Origin: Patellaria atrata CBS 101060
Taxonomy: Eukaryota > Ascomycota > Dothideomycetes > Patellariales > Patellariaceae
DNA: 64,000 nt
NCBI GenBank assembly: GCA_010093705.1
Contig: MU006093.1
Location: forward strand, 127,785-191,784
Reading direction: 5' to 3'
Both the position numbers and the translations under genes were made by a program. Shown in pieces: positions 48,340 to 58,553 of this stretch (positions are counted from its first letter, which is position 1; each line of letters starts with the position of its first letter). The notes beneath the pieces are model-generated. The model had not been told where the DNA came from. It ran no database searches and worked only from the letters and a program-made list of their open reading frames with translations.

Positions 48340-51300
48340 CGAATTTTACTAAAGAAGGTGACTTTCAGTTCCTTGAGTTATGGACTAAGTGTTGACGCCG
48401 TCTAGACAGAATGTGGGAAAGCGTATACAACACAAAAAGTGCAGACAAACAATGCGTCGTTGATGTTTCAAATGAGTGTAGTGTCCTCCGTTAAGCGGAT
48501 AAGGAGAGTATTCGGTCTCGAGTGGCCAAACGAGTGAGGCCTACTCTGAGATGCAGTTCATATCAGAAGAAGGACATTAAGGACAGCAAGAATACTACTC
48601 GAGTATTCATGAAGGTCGACAAGGACGGTGGTGGGTGAAGAGGGCCATTTGGGGAGGATAATCCCCGTGCAGAGTAGTACTGGTAGTGGGAGGAGGGTTG
48701 CTTTATCTGAAGCCCCTGTTCAGGAGGCTTTTGGCTTCATCCACTTGCGCTTCTGGTTTGGTGTAAATTGTTAGTAAGTCTTTCCCTCCCCTCTTTACTC
48801 TCTTATAATTGGCGCCTGGTGACTGGATGCCATGGCATTGGCCAACGCGCCAAAATTGTATGCATGGGAACTTTACAAAGAGGTTTGGTGGGTGTGATCA
48901 TTCTGCAGAGGTTACACTTGGACATCTCGATCACATCAGAAGAGTAGAGGAACATCGGAGAAGGCCCGGATTTATATAGTGAAAAGGATTTATGATTTTT
49001 TTTATTATGATAGAGAAATAGCGATTCCATACCTCTATACTGTGTATCCGTACTGCAATACTATTTACTCTTACGGATAATCGGCGTGGCTGGGCCTAAA
49101 GCTGGAGAGAGTGGCGAGTTCAACGCTTAATTGAACATACAATCTCAACATCTTTCATATCTTCATCCCTTTGGCTACTATCAACACATCTTTTCCTCTC
49201 CTAGGTCTAGAATATTGCCCTGCTCGTGCGTATCCAAATCGCAGTGCCCTCCACAGTCATAGACTTAGCGTGGGAGTTCGGCTGGGTCGTCCGTATGCAC
49301 ACGACAATATGCTCGTAGGCTGGCCCAGATCGACTGACCATTTCAGCTGCTGGACTTCGAATTCTTTCGTATAGAATATTAAGAGTAAAATTCAAAGGCA
49401 GGTCTTCATATTCTTCTTTATTTTTTGATCATTTTCCCGATATGACTTTAGTCTCAGTAGTTTTCTTAATCTGGTCGTAATATGTCGCTATGCTCCTCTA
49501 TGCGCTCCCGACAACAAACCAGTCTGGCTCTCCTTAGTATCGTGTGATAAACAACCACTGAAGATCATTATACTGGAGACTAGAAGATCCCTTGAGCGTC
49601 ATAAATTCAACGACTTTCTATTTCGAAACAGCATGCTACGATGTATCGACCTTAATTCTAGCATTAGCAGCATATCTCACTATCCCCTTATATTTGACCA
49701 AAGACGCTTTATCATTTTGTGAATGGGTTGCTAACGAGGTCTAGTCGTGTCGGCTTAATCCAAACGAAATCATGCCAACGAGAGAGCTCGATCACTTTAT
49801 CATCGGTTATCAGGTTATCAGACATTTCGGTCAACCCCCGATAGCCCCATATGCAAGCTTCAGTTAGCATACGGCACTGGACCGGATCCAATGGCGTTAT
49901 AAATGATGCCACAGTACCTCAGGACTCTTTTAATAGTTCTTGCTCCTTTTTTTTTTTTTCTCTCAGCGGTTCCGTTGAGATTGTCATACCCTATTATGGA
50001 TACGGCCCTGGAACTGCCCAGGAAGGCGCCTACAATATCTATAGAAAGGTAAAGGGGTAGTAACCCTGGAGGGAACTAGCAAAATTCATCTTTTTCTTCC
50101 CCTCATAGCTGTACCCGACAACTTGGCGCCTATCTGTATCTCTATCCACTATTTCCTTGCTCCTCGGATCCTGCTGGCATCTGGGACCGCTCTAGTTTTG
50201 ATTCCACTGTTTTTACTCAATTGGTCCACATTATGTCTATTACCAAATTCCCAGTTTCTCCAGCTGGTCTCCGCTAAGCATAGCATATTCAACTGTTGAC
50301 AGGTTCTCTCATTGTAGTTCCAATGCTCTACTCTCATTCTGAGATTAGCATCCTTCTTGCCACAGGGCTAAGGTACGGTGTTCATTCTGCCTTACAATAA
50401 TGATACCAAATCACTCGAGCTGGGTTGTATCATAACAATAGTAATGCCGGGTATACGGTATACCCTATTACTTCAAGTGACAGAGGGTTTTTGAATGAGT
50501 GTCATACCCTTTCAAGTAGTATAGTTTCTTTGATATACTTCTCGTGTTTGTAGCAATCAGAAGTGAAGAGATTTCCGGAACCAATGGTATGTTGAGATGA
50601 TACGGAATGATTGCAGGAGAACTGGGCTTAATATCCCATGGACACAGGGCCTTAGTATTCTACTGTCATCGTCAGTACTGTGTGCACTCATGTCGGTCAG
50701 TGGCGCTTTGCGAGAAGGTAAGTTGATAAATCCTTTTCTCTTGTCGATAAGTTCGTTTCGATGGTGTCTGGGTGGATGGCTGCCACTGCGTAGCCTAATT
50801 GCATTCTATATGACCGTTGGAACTTGCTGACTTATATTTCTAGAGGCTTTGAGGCAGTTGAGTGGACCTATGGGAAGAGTAATTGTTCTTGTACAGCACA
50901 TAGAATGATATGCTGCCGCAATCGCCATCTTTTTAGCATCCCTCTCGCGTCTAGTTTGGATTCGGCATGTCTTCGCTCAAGGTTACTTTCAGACTGTGAG
51001 TTAAGGATACATGCAGTATTTTGCACATCCATAAGGTCTCTCGTTCCGTCTTCTTGCTACAATTTTGGGTTCATCCTGTTGCACTGCCTTCTATCCATCT
51101 ATTGAGATTCCCGGGCTCAGTCTCTGTCAATTCTAATACGTTCAAGAGGTACAATCGTATAATAACTGCAGTACAATCTTGAGTCGAAGGCGGCGTTCGG
51201 TGGCAGCATGAGCCGATAATCAAAAAGGTATGTTTGTCTTTCTGGATTGCAAAAAGAATTGCGGGCAATTTTATGCATTGTTCACGCAGAACAGCCCTTC

Positions 51301-51670
51301 ACTTTCTCACTGTCACTTCTCACTATCACTTTCGCAAAGTTCGCACTGTTTAATGACATCACGGCTACTTTCTTGGAGAATAACCGTAACTCGGTAATCT
51401 CTCCCGGCGAGGGTGCGTCTAGAGCTACGACGAAAGTTCTTACATAGGCAACCTTCTTTCTCTAACACTCTCACAACTTCAAACATTCTTTCTCCTCCAC
51501 AACCACCGCGCGTCTTTCTACTTACACGCATGATACTGCGTGCGTAGCCGTCTTTTTCCCAATCTTATCGCACAGCTACATTGCTCTCTGAGCAAACCAC
51601 CTTTCCCATCTTTCCATTACATCAAAATAACGTCAGCGCAAAACTTGTAAAGGCCCTGCTACATTCTAAG
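48340..51670. other. 3.3 kb without a confident gene
   Basis: Upstream flanks of the TBC gene (-) and of the 872-residue gene (+). A T13 run is at 49947-49959. A possible relic with splice-like signals lies at about 50597-51180 (see findings). Nothing else is supported. Confidence 0.5.
49947..49959. repeat. T13 homopolymer
   Basis: Thirteen consecutive T residues in gene-free sequence, followed by CTCTCAG. It could mimic a polypyrimidine tract and acceptor, but no exon follows. Confidence 0.9.
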
Positions 51671-54289
51671 ATGGCGCGAACCAAGCCTTTAGCAACTGGT
51701 CCCGCGGATTTTGCGAAGGTGGATGCGGACACAAGGCGTATCAAGAAGGCGCTCGATGCACCTCTACCTTTGGGGCCAAATGTTGAAATGACACCTAAAC
51801 AACTGCCCCAGATGTTTGCTCAATATGAAGCAAAGTCAGTAAAGGAACGCGGACGTCTTATGAATGTCATCGACTTCAACCTACAGATTCAAAAGGAAGA
51901 GCACTGTTGCCGGGAATTCCTTGCTCTCAGGTCGTTATATAAGAAATGGGATGAAGAATTGATGAAGGCATTGGTCGATAAGTCAAATGTGTGGATTAAT
52001 GTTGGACTCCTCCCGACGAAACGGGAGTACTACGCTTTGAAAGGTCTTGAGTTGGACCGATATCCCGAGCAGAAGTTGGAGCGAAAGGAGTCGAGGTCTC
52101 CACTGTCTGCTGTCAAGCATGTCAATCAAATCATGTCTACACCTAAGAAACAATGCCTTGACTCTAGCTCGATTCAGCGTAATGCTCGGGCATATAACAT
52201 AACACCATTTCGCGTTGGAGGTAAGTATTCCCATAAATTAGAACCACCATCTCAGTTATCCATACAATTCATGAACAACTTGACTGAGGAATGTTTATTA
52301 GAATCTGGGCAAGATGTCACTAGCCCGTTAAGCAGCCTGACTGAAGCAGATAATGGTAACGTCGATCGTACCAATGAGCGCTTTCAGGATGCTACTCCAA
52401 GGGTTTCGGGAGCCTTTCGGGGAACTTCTACGAACATTCAGTCTAGTGGTGTTTCTCTACCAAACCAAATGGAACACACTGGCGATACAACTGAGGATGA
52501 AAGCGATCGCACTGGATGTACGACCGAAGAAGAAGATCTTACTGCTCTTCCTGTTCCCTGGAGCCCTGCCACTCATTCCTATCTTTTTTCCCGCACTCCT
52601 CTTCAGTATAAGGGCGCGTCTGATTCGTTTGATGAGCCTGCGGATGGTGAAGACGATGGTGACGGCTCCGCCAAGTCGTTTCCACAATTCGACGGGGCAT
52701 ATGACGATCCTCGCAACGTTAGGAATAACCGCCCCGTTCCGACTAGCTCCCATAATATTCCCCACAAAGTCGTGGAAAGGAAAGCAGCCCCAAATGCGCG
52801 TACTGTGTCGTCCTCCCTCCAACCACAGGGGTCAATAGCATCACAGTTCGCTAGCATTAATGTGGTTCGTGGCCCTGAGGAGGCCCATACCAGAGATGAT
52901 ATAGTTGAGTCCCAGGGAGATGGAGATGATGAAGACCACGGAAGTGAAGAAGAATCTGTGGAGATCGAGGATTATACAGTGACAGGACCAAATCTTGAGC
53001 CGCTCTCTAGTCCTACATATACGAAGTTCGTTCTTGGCCGCTATGTCAATGGTTTCGATCAAGCCAAAAAGCTCACTATTACCCTTTACCACAAGAATCC
53101 CTCCTCTCCTCATTACGAATCGGTCCATAAAACGCAGTATATGAGCCGGAAGGGTGACCAGAGACTAACCTGGTTTAAGCCTGAAAACATCGATTGGGAT
53201 GATCGGAAGATGATTGCAAAGTTGAATCAGTGGCAGTGCCAGATCTACAAGCGTGCGCGAGGAGGTAATGGCAACAACAAGCGGACGTACCTACCGATCG
53301 AGCGCGAGTTCATATCCGCGGAGCGTGCGAAAGATATCCCTTGGAAGGATATCACACAAAAGTTCAACAAGCGATTCGCGGGATCTATCGTTGAGGGTGA
53401 CAAACATCCTCGTCCTAAGCGCACTCTTCATTCTGTACGAACGGATGGCTTACGTCGAGCTCTTGTAAGTTCAAAAGCAGTCGAAGGTGTTGCCGAAAAC
53501 CATCCTCCTCCTAAGAGGGGCCGAAGGATCAAACCCCGCGGTAGCATTGATACAGTCGGTGAAAGTAGTAGCGGTGGTAGTAAAGGAGACGGCAATGATA
53601 GAGTCGGGACAGAAGCATTGCTACACAATGATATCCCGATGCCCGATGCCGACGATACAGGCTTCGGTGCCATAGTGAAGTGCCGCAAACCGCAAACATT
53701 TGTTGAAGTCGAGCCGGCATCTCCGGAAGATAAGGCTACGACCAACCCATCCGCGAAGGCCCCCGGTAAGCGTCCTTTCTCCGCCATCGACGAAATCGTG
53801 CAAGGGGCTGCTCCTGCACCAAAACGTGCCCGTCGTGCAGAAATCTCACAACCAAAGCATAGCTTCCAGGATTTCGTCCAGAAATCAATTGAAACATTCG
53901 ACACGATGCAGAAGGAACACAACTTTCCATCCGGCGACTTCGCCCAATATCGCCCCCACCAGCGCGCTCGTAGCGCTACCGCAGCTTTTCTCCCTTGGAA
54001 AGGCCCCCGTCGCCCAGCACCTCGTCCAACTAGGAATACTCTCCCCGGCGGATACTCTATCGACCTCGCCACCCAGATCATCGTGAAGAGTGTGAAGCAC
54101 CGTGTCTTGCATGGACGTGTGGTCAACCCTCGTCGCTGCGAGGAGAAAGACGGTGATGAGATTTTGCCAGGACAGCCCCTGAGCGCGTTGGAGTGGGCTG
54201 CGTACGAGGAGATCTTAGAAGGGGTCGGACAGGATGCATTAGAGGGGGCACCTGAGGATGGAGAGATTGAAGTGGAGTGGACGGGTTAG
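51671..54289 (+). CDS. Large intronless nuclear-type protein, unknown function
   Basis: A single exon of 872 residues from the ATG at 51671. The frame is open 30 codons further upstream but has no ATG there. An N-terminal helical region (about 5-130), with ALRSLYKKWDEELMKALVDK, may be a folded domain. A long Ser/Thr/acidic middle region contains an Asp/Glu block. A basic globular-looking part at about 470-600 includes LTWFKPENIDWDDRKMIAK and IPWKDITQKFNKRF. The latter resembles the Trp-containing third-helix pattern of Myb/SANT-like fungal DNA-binding domains, but this is only a likeness. Several bipartite basic clusters (PKRGRRIKPRG, PKRARR) suggest nuclear import. The C-terminus ends in an acidic tail. 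Being free of introns at this length is unusual in this window. I cannot name a family. It converges on the Ser/Pro-rich gene. Confidence 0.72.
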   Translation: MARTKPLATGPADFAKVDADTRRIKKALDAPLPLGPNVEMTPKQLPQMFAQYEAKSVKERGRLMNVIDFNLQIQKEEHCCREFLALRSLYKKWDEELMKALVDKSNVWINVGLLPTKREYYALKGLELDRYPEQKLERKESRSPLSAVKHVNQIMSTPKKQCLDSSSIQRNARAYNITPFRVGGKYSHKLEPPSQLSIQFMNNLTEECLLESGQDVTSPLSSLTEADNGNVDRTNERFQDATPRVSGAFRGTSTNIQSSGVSLPNQMEHTGDTTEDESDRTGCTTEEEDLTALPVPWSPATHSYLFSRTPLQYKGASDSFDEPADGEDDGDGSAKSFPQFDGAYDDPRNVRNNRPVPTSSHNIPHKVVERKAAPNARTVSSSLQPQGSIASQFASINVVRGPEEAHTRDDIVESQGDGDDEDHGSEEESVEIEDYTVTGPNLEPLSSPTYTKFVLGRYVNGFDQAKKLTITLYHKNPSSPHYESVHKTQYMSRKGDQRLTWFKPENIDWDDRKMIAKLNQWQCQIYKRARGGNGNNKRTYLPIEREFISAERAKDIPWKDITQKFNKRFAGSIVEGDKHPRPKRTLHSVRTDGLRRALVSSKAVEGVAENHPPPKRGRRIKPRGSIDTVGESSSGGSKGDGNDRVGTEALLHNDIPMPDADDTGFGAIVKCRKPQTFVEVEPASPEDKATTNPSAKAPGKRPFSAIDEIVQGAAPAPKRARRAEISQPKHSFQDFVQKSIETFDTMQKEHNFPSGDFAQYRPHQRARSATAAFLPWKGPRRPAPRPTRNTLPGGYSIDLATQIIVKSVKHRVLHGRVVNPRRCEEKDGDEILPGQPLSALEWAAYEEILEGVGQDALEGAPEDGEIEVEWTG

Positions 54290-55028
54290 TGAATGCTTAG
54301 ATCTGATCTTTGGAGTTTGATTATCTTTCTCTACTTTCCATGTTGAGGATACTGTTTTGTATCAATCTCTCTTTGGTCTTTGGGCTTCTATATGGTATAT
54401 GGCTGTACTATAACCGCGAAATGCATGTTTTCTTTGTCTCTAATCCCCTTGAGCTACACTTTGGGGGTTTCAGTTATTTGATTCCTGTTCTGTAAAGAGT
54501 ATTTGGGTAATTATGGGGTTCTACATTTTCATTTGACTCGTTTAGATACATAAGATGCTAGACCAATAACAGTCCTCTTTTTATTTATAAATTAAGACCA
54601 GTCCTTCCCATACGAGTCATTACCTTATGCGCCAGGGAGGGAGCGAACCTTAATCATTGTACCTCATGGGCCTCTGCAAACTTCTCCAACGAAAAGGTAC
54701 AAGTAGTTCGAAATCCCATTAACATAACGCGTTCTGAGTTCACTACCTCATATTCTACGTTTCGATAGTATGTATAAGGTTTAGAAATTAAGAGCACAGT
54801 ACATTTATAGATCTAGCTCTGAACATTCCTATCCTTCTACTGACCCACATCCCTTGTCCATACACTGTACCAACGATAGAAGAGGACTCTAGACTCTGCG
54901 GCTTGACTAAACACATTCTGACTTAACGAACTACATGCAATACCACTCTAGTAGACATTCAGCAAACGTGCAGCTGCTCAAGAGTGCCAAAAAAAAAGAA
55001 CAGTTGAAGACGAAGCTATCTCTATGAT
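54290..55028. other. Convergent intergenic region
   Basis: 739 nt between two facing stop codons. AT-rich, no gene seen. A GGGAGCGAACC stretch near 54646 recalls a reversed tRNA T-arm but forms no cloverleaf. Confidence 0.6.
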
Positions 55029-57006
55029 CTACTCATTCACCACCCTCAATCTTCCCCCTGGACTTCTTTCTCCCTGCTGCTCCGGATGACGGCCCTGACT
55101 CATCTGCTCTACCTTCGTTAAAATATTGCTCAACCTCCCCTGTCGCTCTCTATGGTGGAAACTTTCCCCAAACCTTGCATTCTCAATCTCTTGTCTTCCT
55201 CTAGCAATGACCTCTTCGTTTTTGGACTGCAACGCGGTATTCTTACTATCCCAGCGGCGATCGATGGATTGATTAAAGGTTCCACGGAGTGTCTCGCCAG
55301 CTCCCTATGAAACCGGTCAGCTACTGTTACTTCAGGGGAATTTTTGAAACTTACATGAAGGCCAGCAGCTGCTGCTTTCAGGTTCTGAAGCGTTGCTCCA
55401 GTGCTTCGTAGGGGTCGACCTTCTTGATCCGTCCCGACGACTGCATTTTGGCCTGTCGGAGGAATACGACCAGGGTAAGAGAAGTTCTGCCGCGTCGGGC
55501 TGTCCTGATAAGTTTGATAGTTCTCAGGAATCGGTGGAATCGGTGGAACACCCGATCCTTGAGGATGATGCGATGAAGAGGGACTATAGTTTTTGCTTGA
55601 TGTGTTTAAGGGAGCTGGTGCTAGACTTGGGTCGTCTGGATTATAGGCGGAATAAGTCTGTTGTTGGGGAGGCCCGTAGGATGCATTACTCGGTGCCGCT
55701 CCAGATGGAGCTGCTTCGTAAGTTTGGCGCTGGGGGTATTGATTACGCTCTTCTTGTTGAGGCCCGGGCGCAAATGTAGGTCGAATAGGACTGCGATTTC
55801 CCGGTTCGCGCATCATACTTTTCGAGGGTATTGGAGGTCCATCCGTCGGACGGTTTTCTTCTCTACTACGAACAGGCCGGAGGTCCGAATGTTGCTGTTG
55901 CTGAGGATTGGGCGAAGGTTGCCGGTAGATATCCCCCGTTCGGCCATCTCCTTCGGTATATGTCGCATTTCGTGAGTCTGGACCCTCATTCTTTGGATAC
56001 TGAATTGTATGCGTTCCCCCAGGACCTGTCACCGTGGTTGTAGTGGTTGCTAATATATAGGGTTAGATTTTGGCGTAATTCTATTTCGCTTTTTCTCAAT
56101 GGGGAACGTACTTGTTGTTGTTACCGTGGTAACGGTTGTTCCAGTGCTGTTATCATAATGACTTTCTCGAGTTACTGGGTTTTGCGTCGAGCTAGCCACG
56201 TTTGACGGTCGAAGATGATCGCGACTATCCTGATAACTAATGGTACTGGGTTGGAATGACGCCCTATTCTGACTGTTATCGCTCCCTGTCAAACTATTGG
56301 TTCCTTGCGTATAAGTATCCGTGCCACTCGGTTCACTACCTCCATACGCCGAATCTCTGTCTTGAGGTTTCAAGGTGTTTTGGTTTCCCGCTGTTGTAGA
56401 GGTCGAAATTTGACCCCTTTCTTTTTCCTTTTCCTTTTCCTCTTTAGAGTCTTTAGAGTGGAAGGGGTTCGATAGCCTGAATTTTGACTTCTTCTCCTTG
56501 CTAGGTTTTGCTGAATCGTCTGGCATTGCGGTAGGTTTCAGTTTAGGGGACTTCTGAAGCTTTCCACCAGATGCTTTTCGTCTCAGATCAGGATTCTCGG
56601 TATCTGAAGGAGGCATAGAATGTGAATAGGTATCAGATCGTGATAATGAGGGTCTTCGGCGTTCCTCGGGTGTCTTGTCAGACCAGGAGACTCGTCGCTT
56701 CGGTGATGAACTAGGTCGTCTTAGTTTGATTGGAGTATTCGAATACCTGAGAGGAGGTCTTTTCGGGCTTGATCCAGTCGCAATCTGAGAGGTAGTAGAG
56801 GTGATGGGCTGTTGAGGACCTTCAATCGCTGAATTCTCAAAAGTTTCGTACTCCTGCTGGGGTGGGTATGGCAATGGCTTTTCTGGAGGAAGGTAAGCTG
56901 TCTCTTTCGTAGGAGGCGTCGGAGAAGTGATATCAAGGGTTGGTAATCTTTCTGACGAAGGAACTGGTTTGCGCTTCACGGTAAATGGACTTTGAGGATT
57001 ATTCAT
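55029..57006 (-). CDS. Ser/Pro/Gln-rich disordered protein with short conserved C-terminus, unknown function
   Basis: Three exons: 57006-56112, 56049-55355 and 55304-55029. The introns are 62 and 50 nt, and the product is 621 residues. Most of the protein is low complexity: PPEKPLPYPP, a basic KRRVSWSDKTPEERRR patch with likely kinase sites, a Lys/Glu run coded by CCTTTT-type tandem units (about 56420-56442), Thr/Val repeats around the first splice junction, then Pro/Gln-rich sequence with PPIPPIPE. The C-terminal 110 residues look folded: TLQNLKAAAAGLHGAGETLRG, the second intron falling inside it, then RRWDSKNTALQSKNEEVIARG. That segment recalls a conserved tail in many filamentous fungal orphan proteins. 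It has no signal peptide or membrane helix. An adaptor or cell-cortex role is possible but not shown. Confidence 0.75.
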
Positions 57007-58553
57007 GGCATAATAGCTTTAGATGTAAAGCAATAAATTCAGCAGTGAATTACAATGGAAAGCACTTTGTACAGTACTGTAGAGAGAAGAAAAGTAGCAG
57101 CAATTTTCTTGTAGTTGTTAATGCATAATGACAGCACTGGACTTCTTAGATTCCCCTCATTCCCGTCTTGCGATCGACAGCAGATGAAATCAAGTCAAGA
57201 CAAGGAAACCTACCGTAAAAGGGGATGATATCATAATGGCGGTGCATAGTAAATTGTGGCTCAATAGCTGTGGCTGAACGGTCTCAACATCGACTAACTA
57301 CGTTAAGGTTAGGTTTGAGCGTTACCTTTTTGGGCTTAGAATAGTGCGTATTTGATTGGGCTTAGTTCAAGAACGCGCTAGGTCAGGTTCCTAGCTCGTG
57401 ACCAATCAGGAGCATTCCATCTGTTACTTCTTCCAGCCAATCAAGTGACTAGCTTTCCAACCACAACGGCAGGATATTGAACTCCGAGTAACGAGCAGGA
57501 GAAATGAAGAGAATAACTGTTGAGATGTACTCAAAATTCGTCCCCAATGATACGTATCATCTCGGATCTGTGTGGTAACAATATCTCCGCGTTATTTAAA
57601 CATCAATCCCAACAGAGGCGACAGTGTTGTGTTTATATCAATACGACTGGCTTGGAACAGCTCATGTTCTGCCCATGTCAGACATGAAGGTAGTCTTTTA
57701 GAGGGAGTAGTTTTAAGTATACTTTATTCCACGCTTCTACCGCAAGCCCTTCGTTTAGAAGAAGGAGAAGACTACCACTGTCCCTGGCAACTGACGCGCG
57801 ACGCAAGTAACTGGTATCGAGGAGCATGTTGAGACATATCCTCGATGATATTCTATCTCTATTTCTTTGCTGTTGCGAGGGTATAATTTCAAAATGCACC
57901 CAGATCATCAAAGTGTCTCTATCTTATCACTGTGCGAAATGAAAGAAAAATTCAATCTTTCATTGTATGAGTAGGTATCTGCCTACCTGAAAAAAATATA
58001 ACCGCTCCTGACGTACTCAGCTTATAATTAGAATCTACGGTTATAGTTTTCTCGAGTCCTTGAGCGAGGAGTAACTGGGTTTGTCATGTGGTACCTCCGC
58101 CGCACACGCGCCTACACAGACAGTTAACATTCACTGAAGACTTAGTATTCCGCCTCGTACATTAATTCTCCTGATAAGAATCTGAAACAGTAACTTTCCT
58201 TGGTTTTCAGCCCTCCTACTTCTACATTCGTAAACCCTACAACTAATCTTCCCACCTTAGAACTTACACAACGCTTCGACGACGTCCGACACCACCTCTT
58301 CGATCCCTTACAACAATAAGGACAACACAATCTTCAACCTCCAAATATTATGGCCGAGAATATTTGACGTACATTGGCGATACACAATATAGTTACTATC
58401 CTCCACAACTTAACTTGCAATCCAAACTACCATTTCGGTCAATTGTAAGTGTTATCTTTGATATAGAAGGGCATACACACCCTATCCCGCGAATCCCAGA
58501 TAACGTCTGCATTTCTTCCTAAGCTCAATGCTAAAATATAGACTTTCGACGCA
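57007..58553. other. 1.5 kb divergent intergenic region
   Basis: Upstream of the Ser/Pro-rich gene (-) and the disrupted orphan (+). TGTACAGTACTGTA-like sequence lies at 57068-57082. No gene supported. Confidence 0.6.

Noticed and set aside
53428-54126. Minus-strand 232-codon frame
   Set aside because: Lies wholly inside the 872-residue plus-strand gene and shows no family features; antisense shadow.
54600-54720. tRNA-like T-arm sequence on the minus strand
   Set aside because: GGTTCG is followed by CTCCC, but the arms do not pair and no D- or anticodon arm is found at the right spacing.
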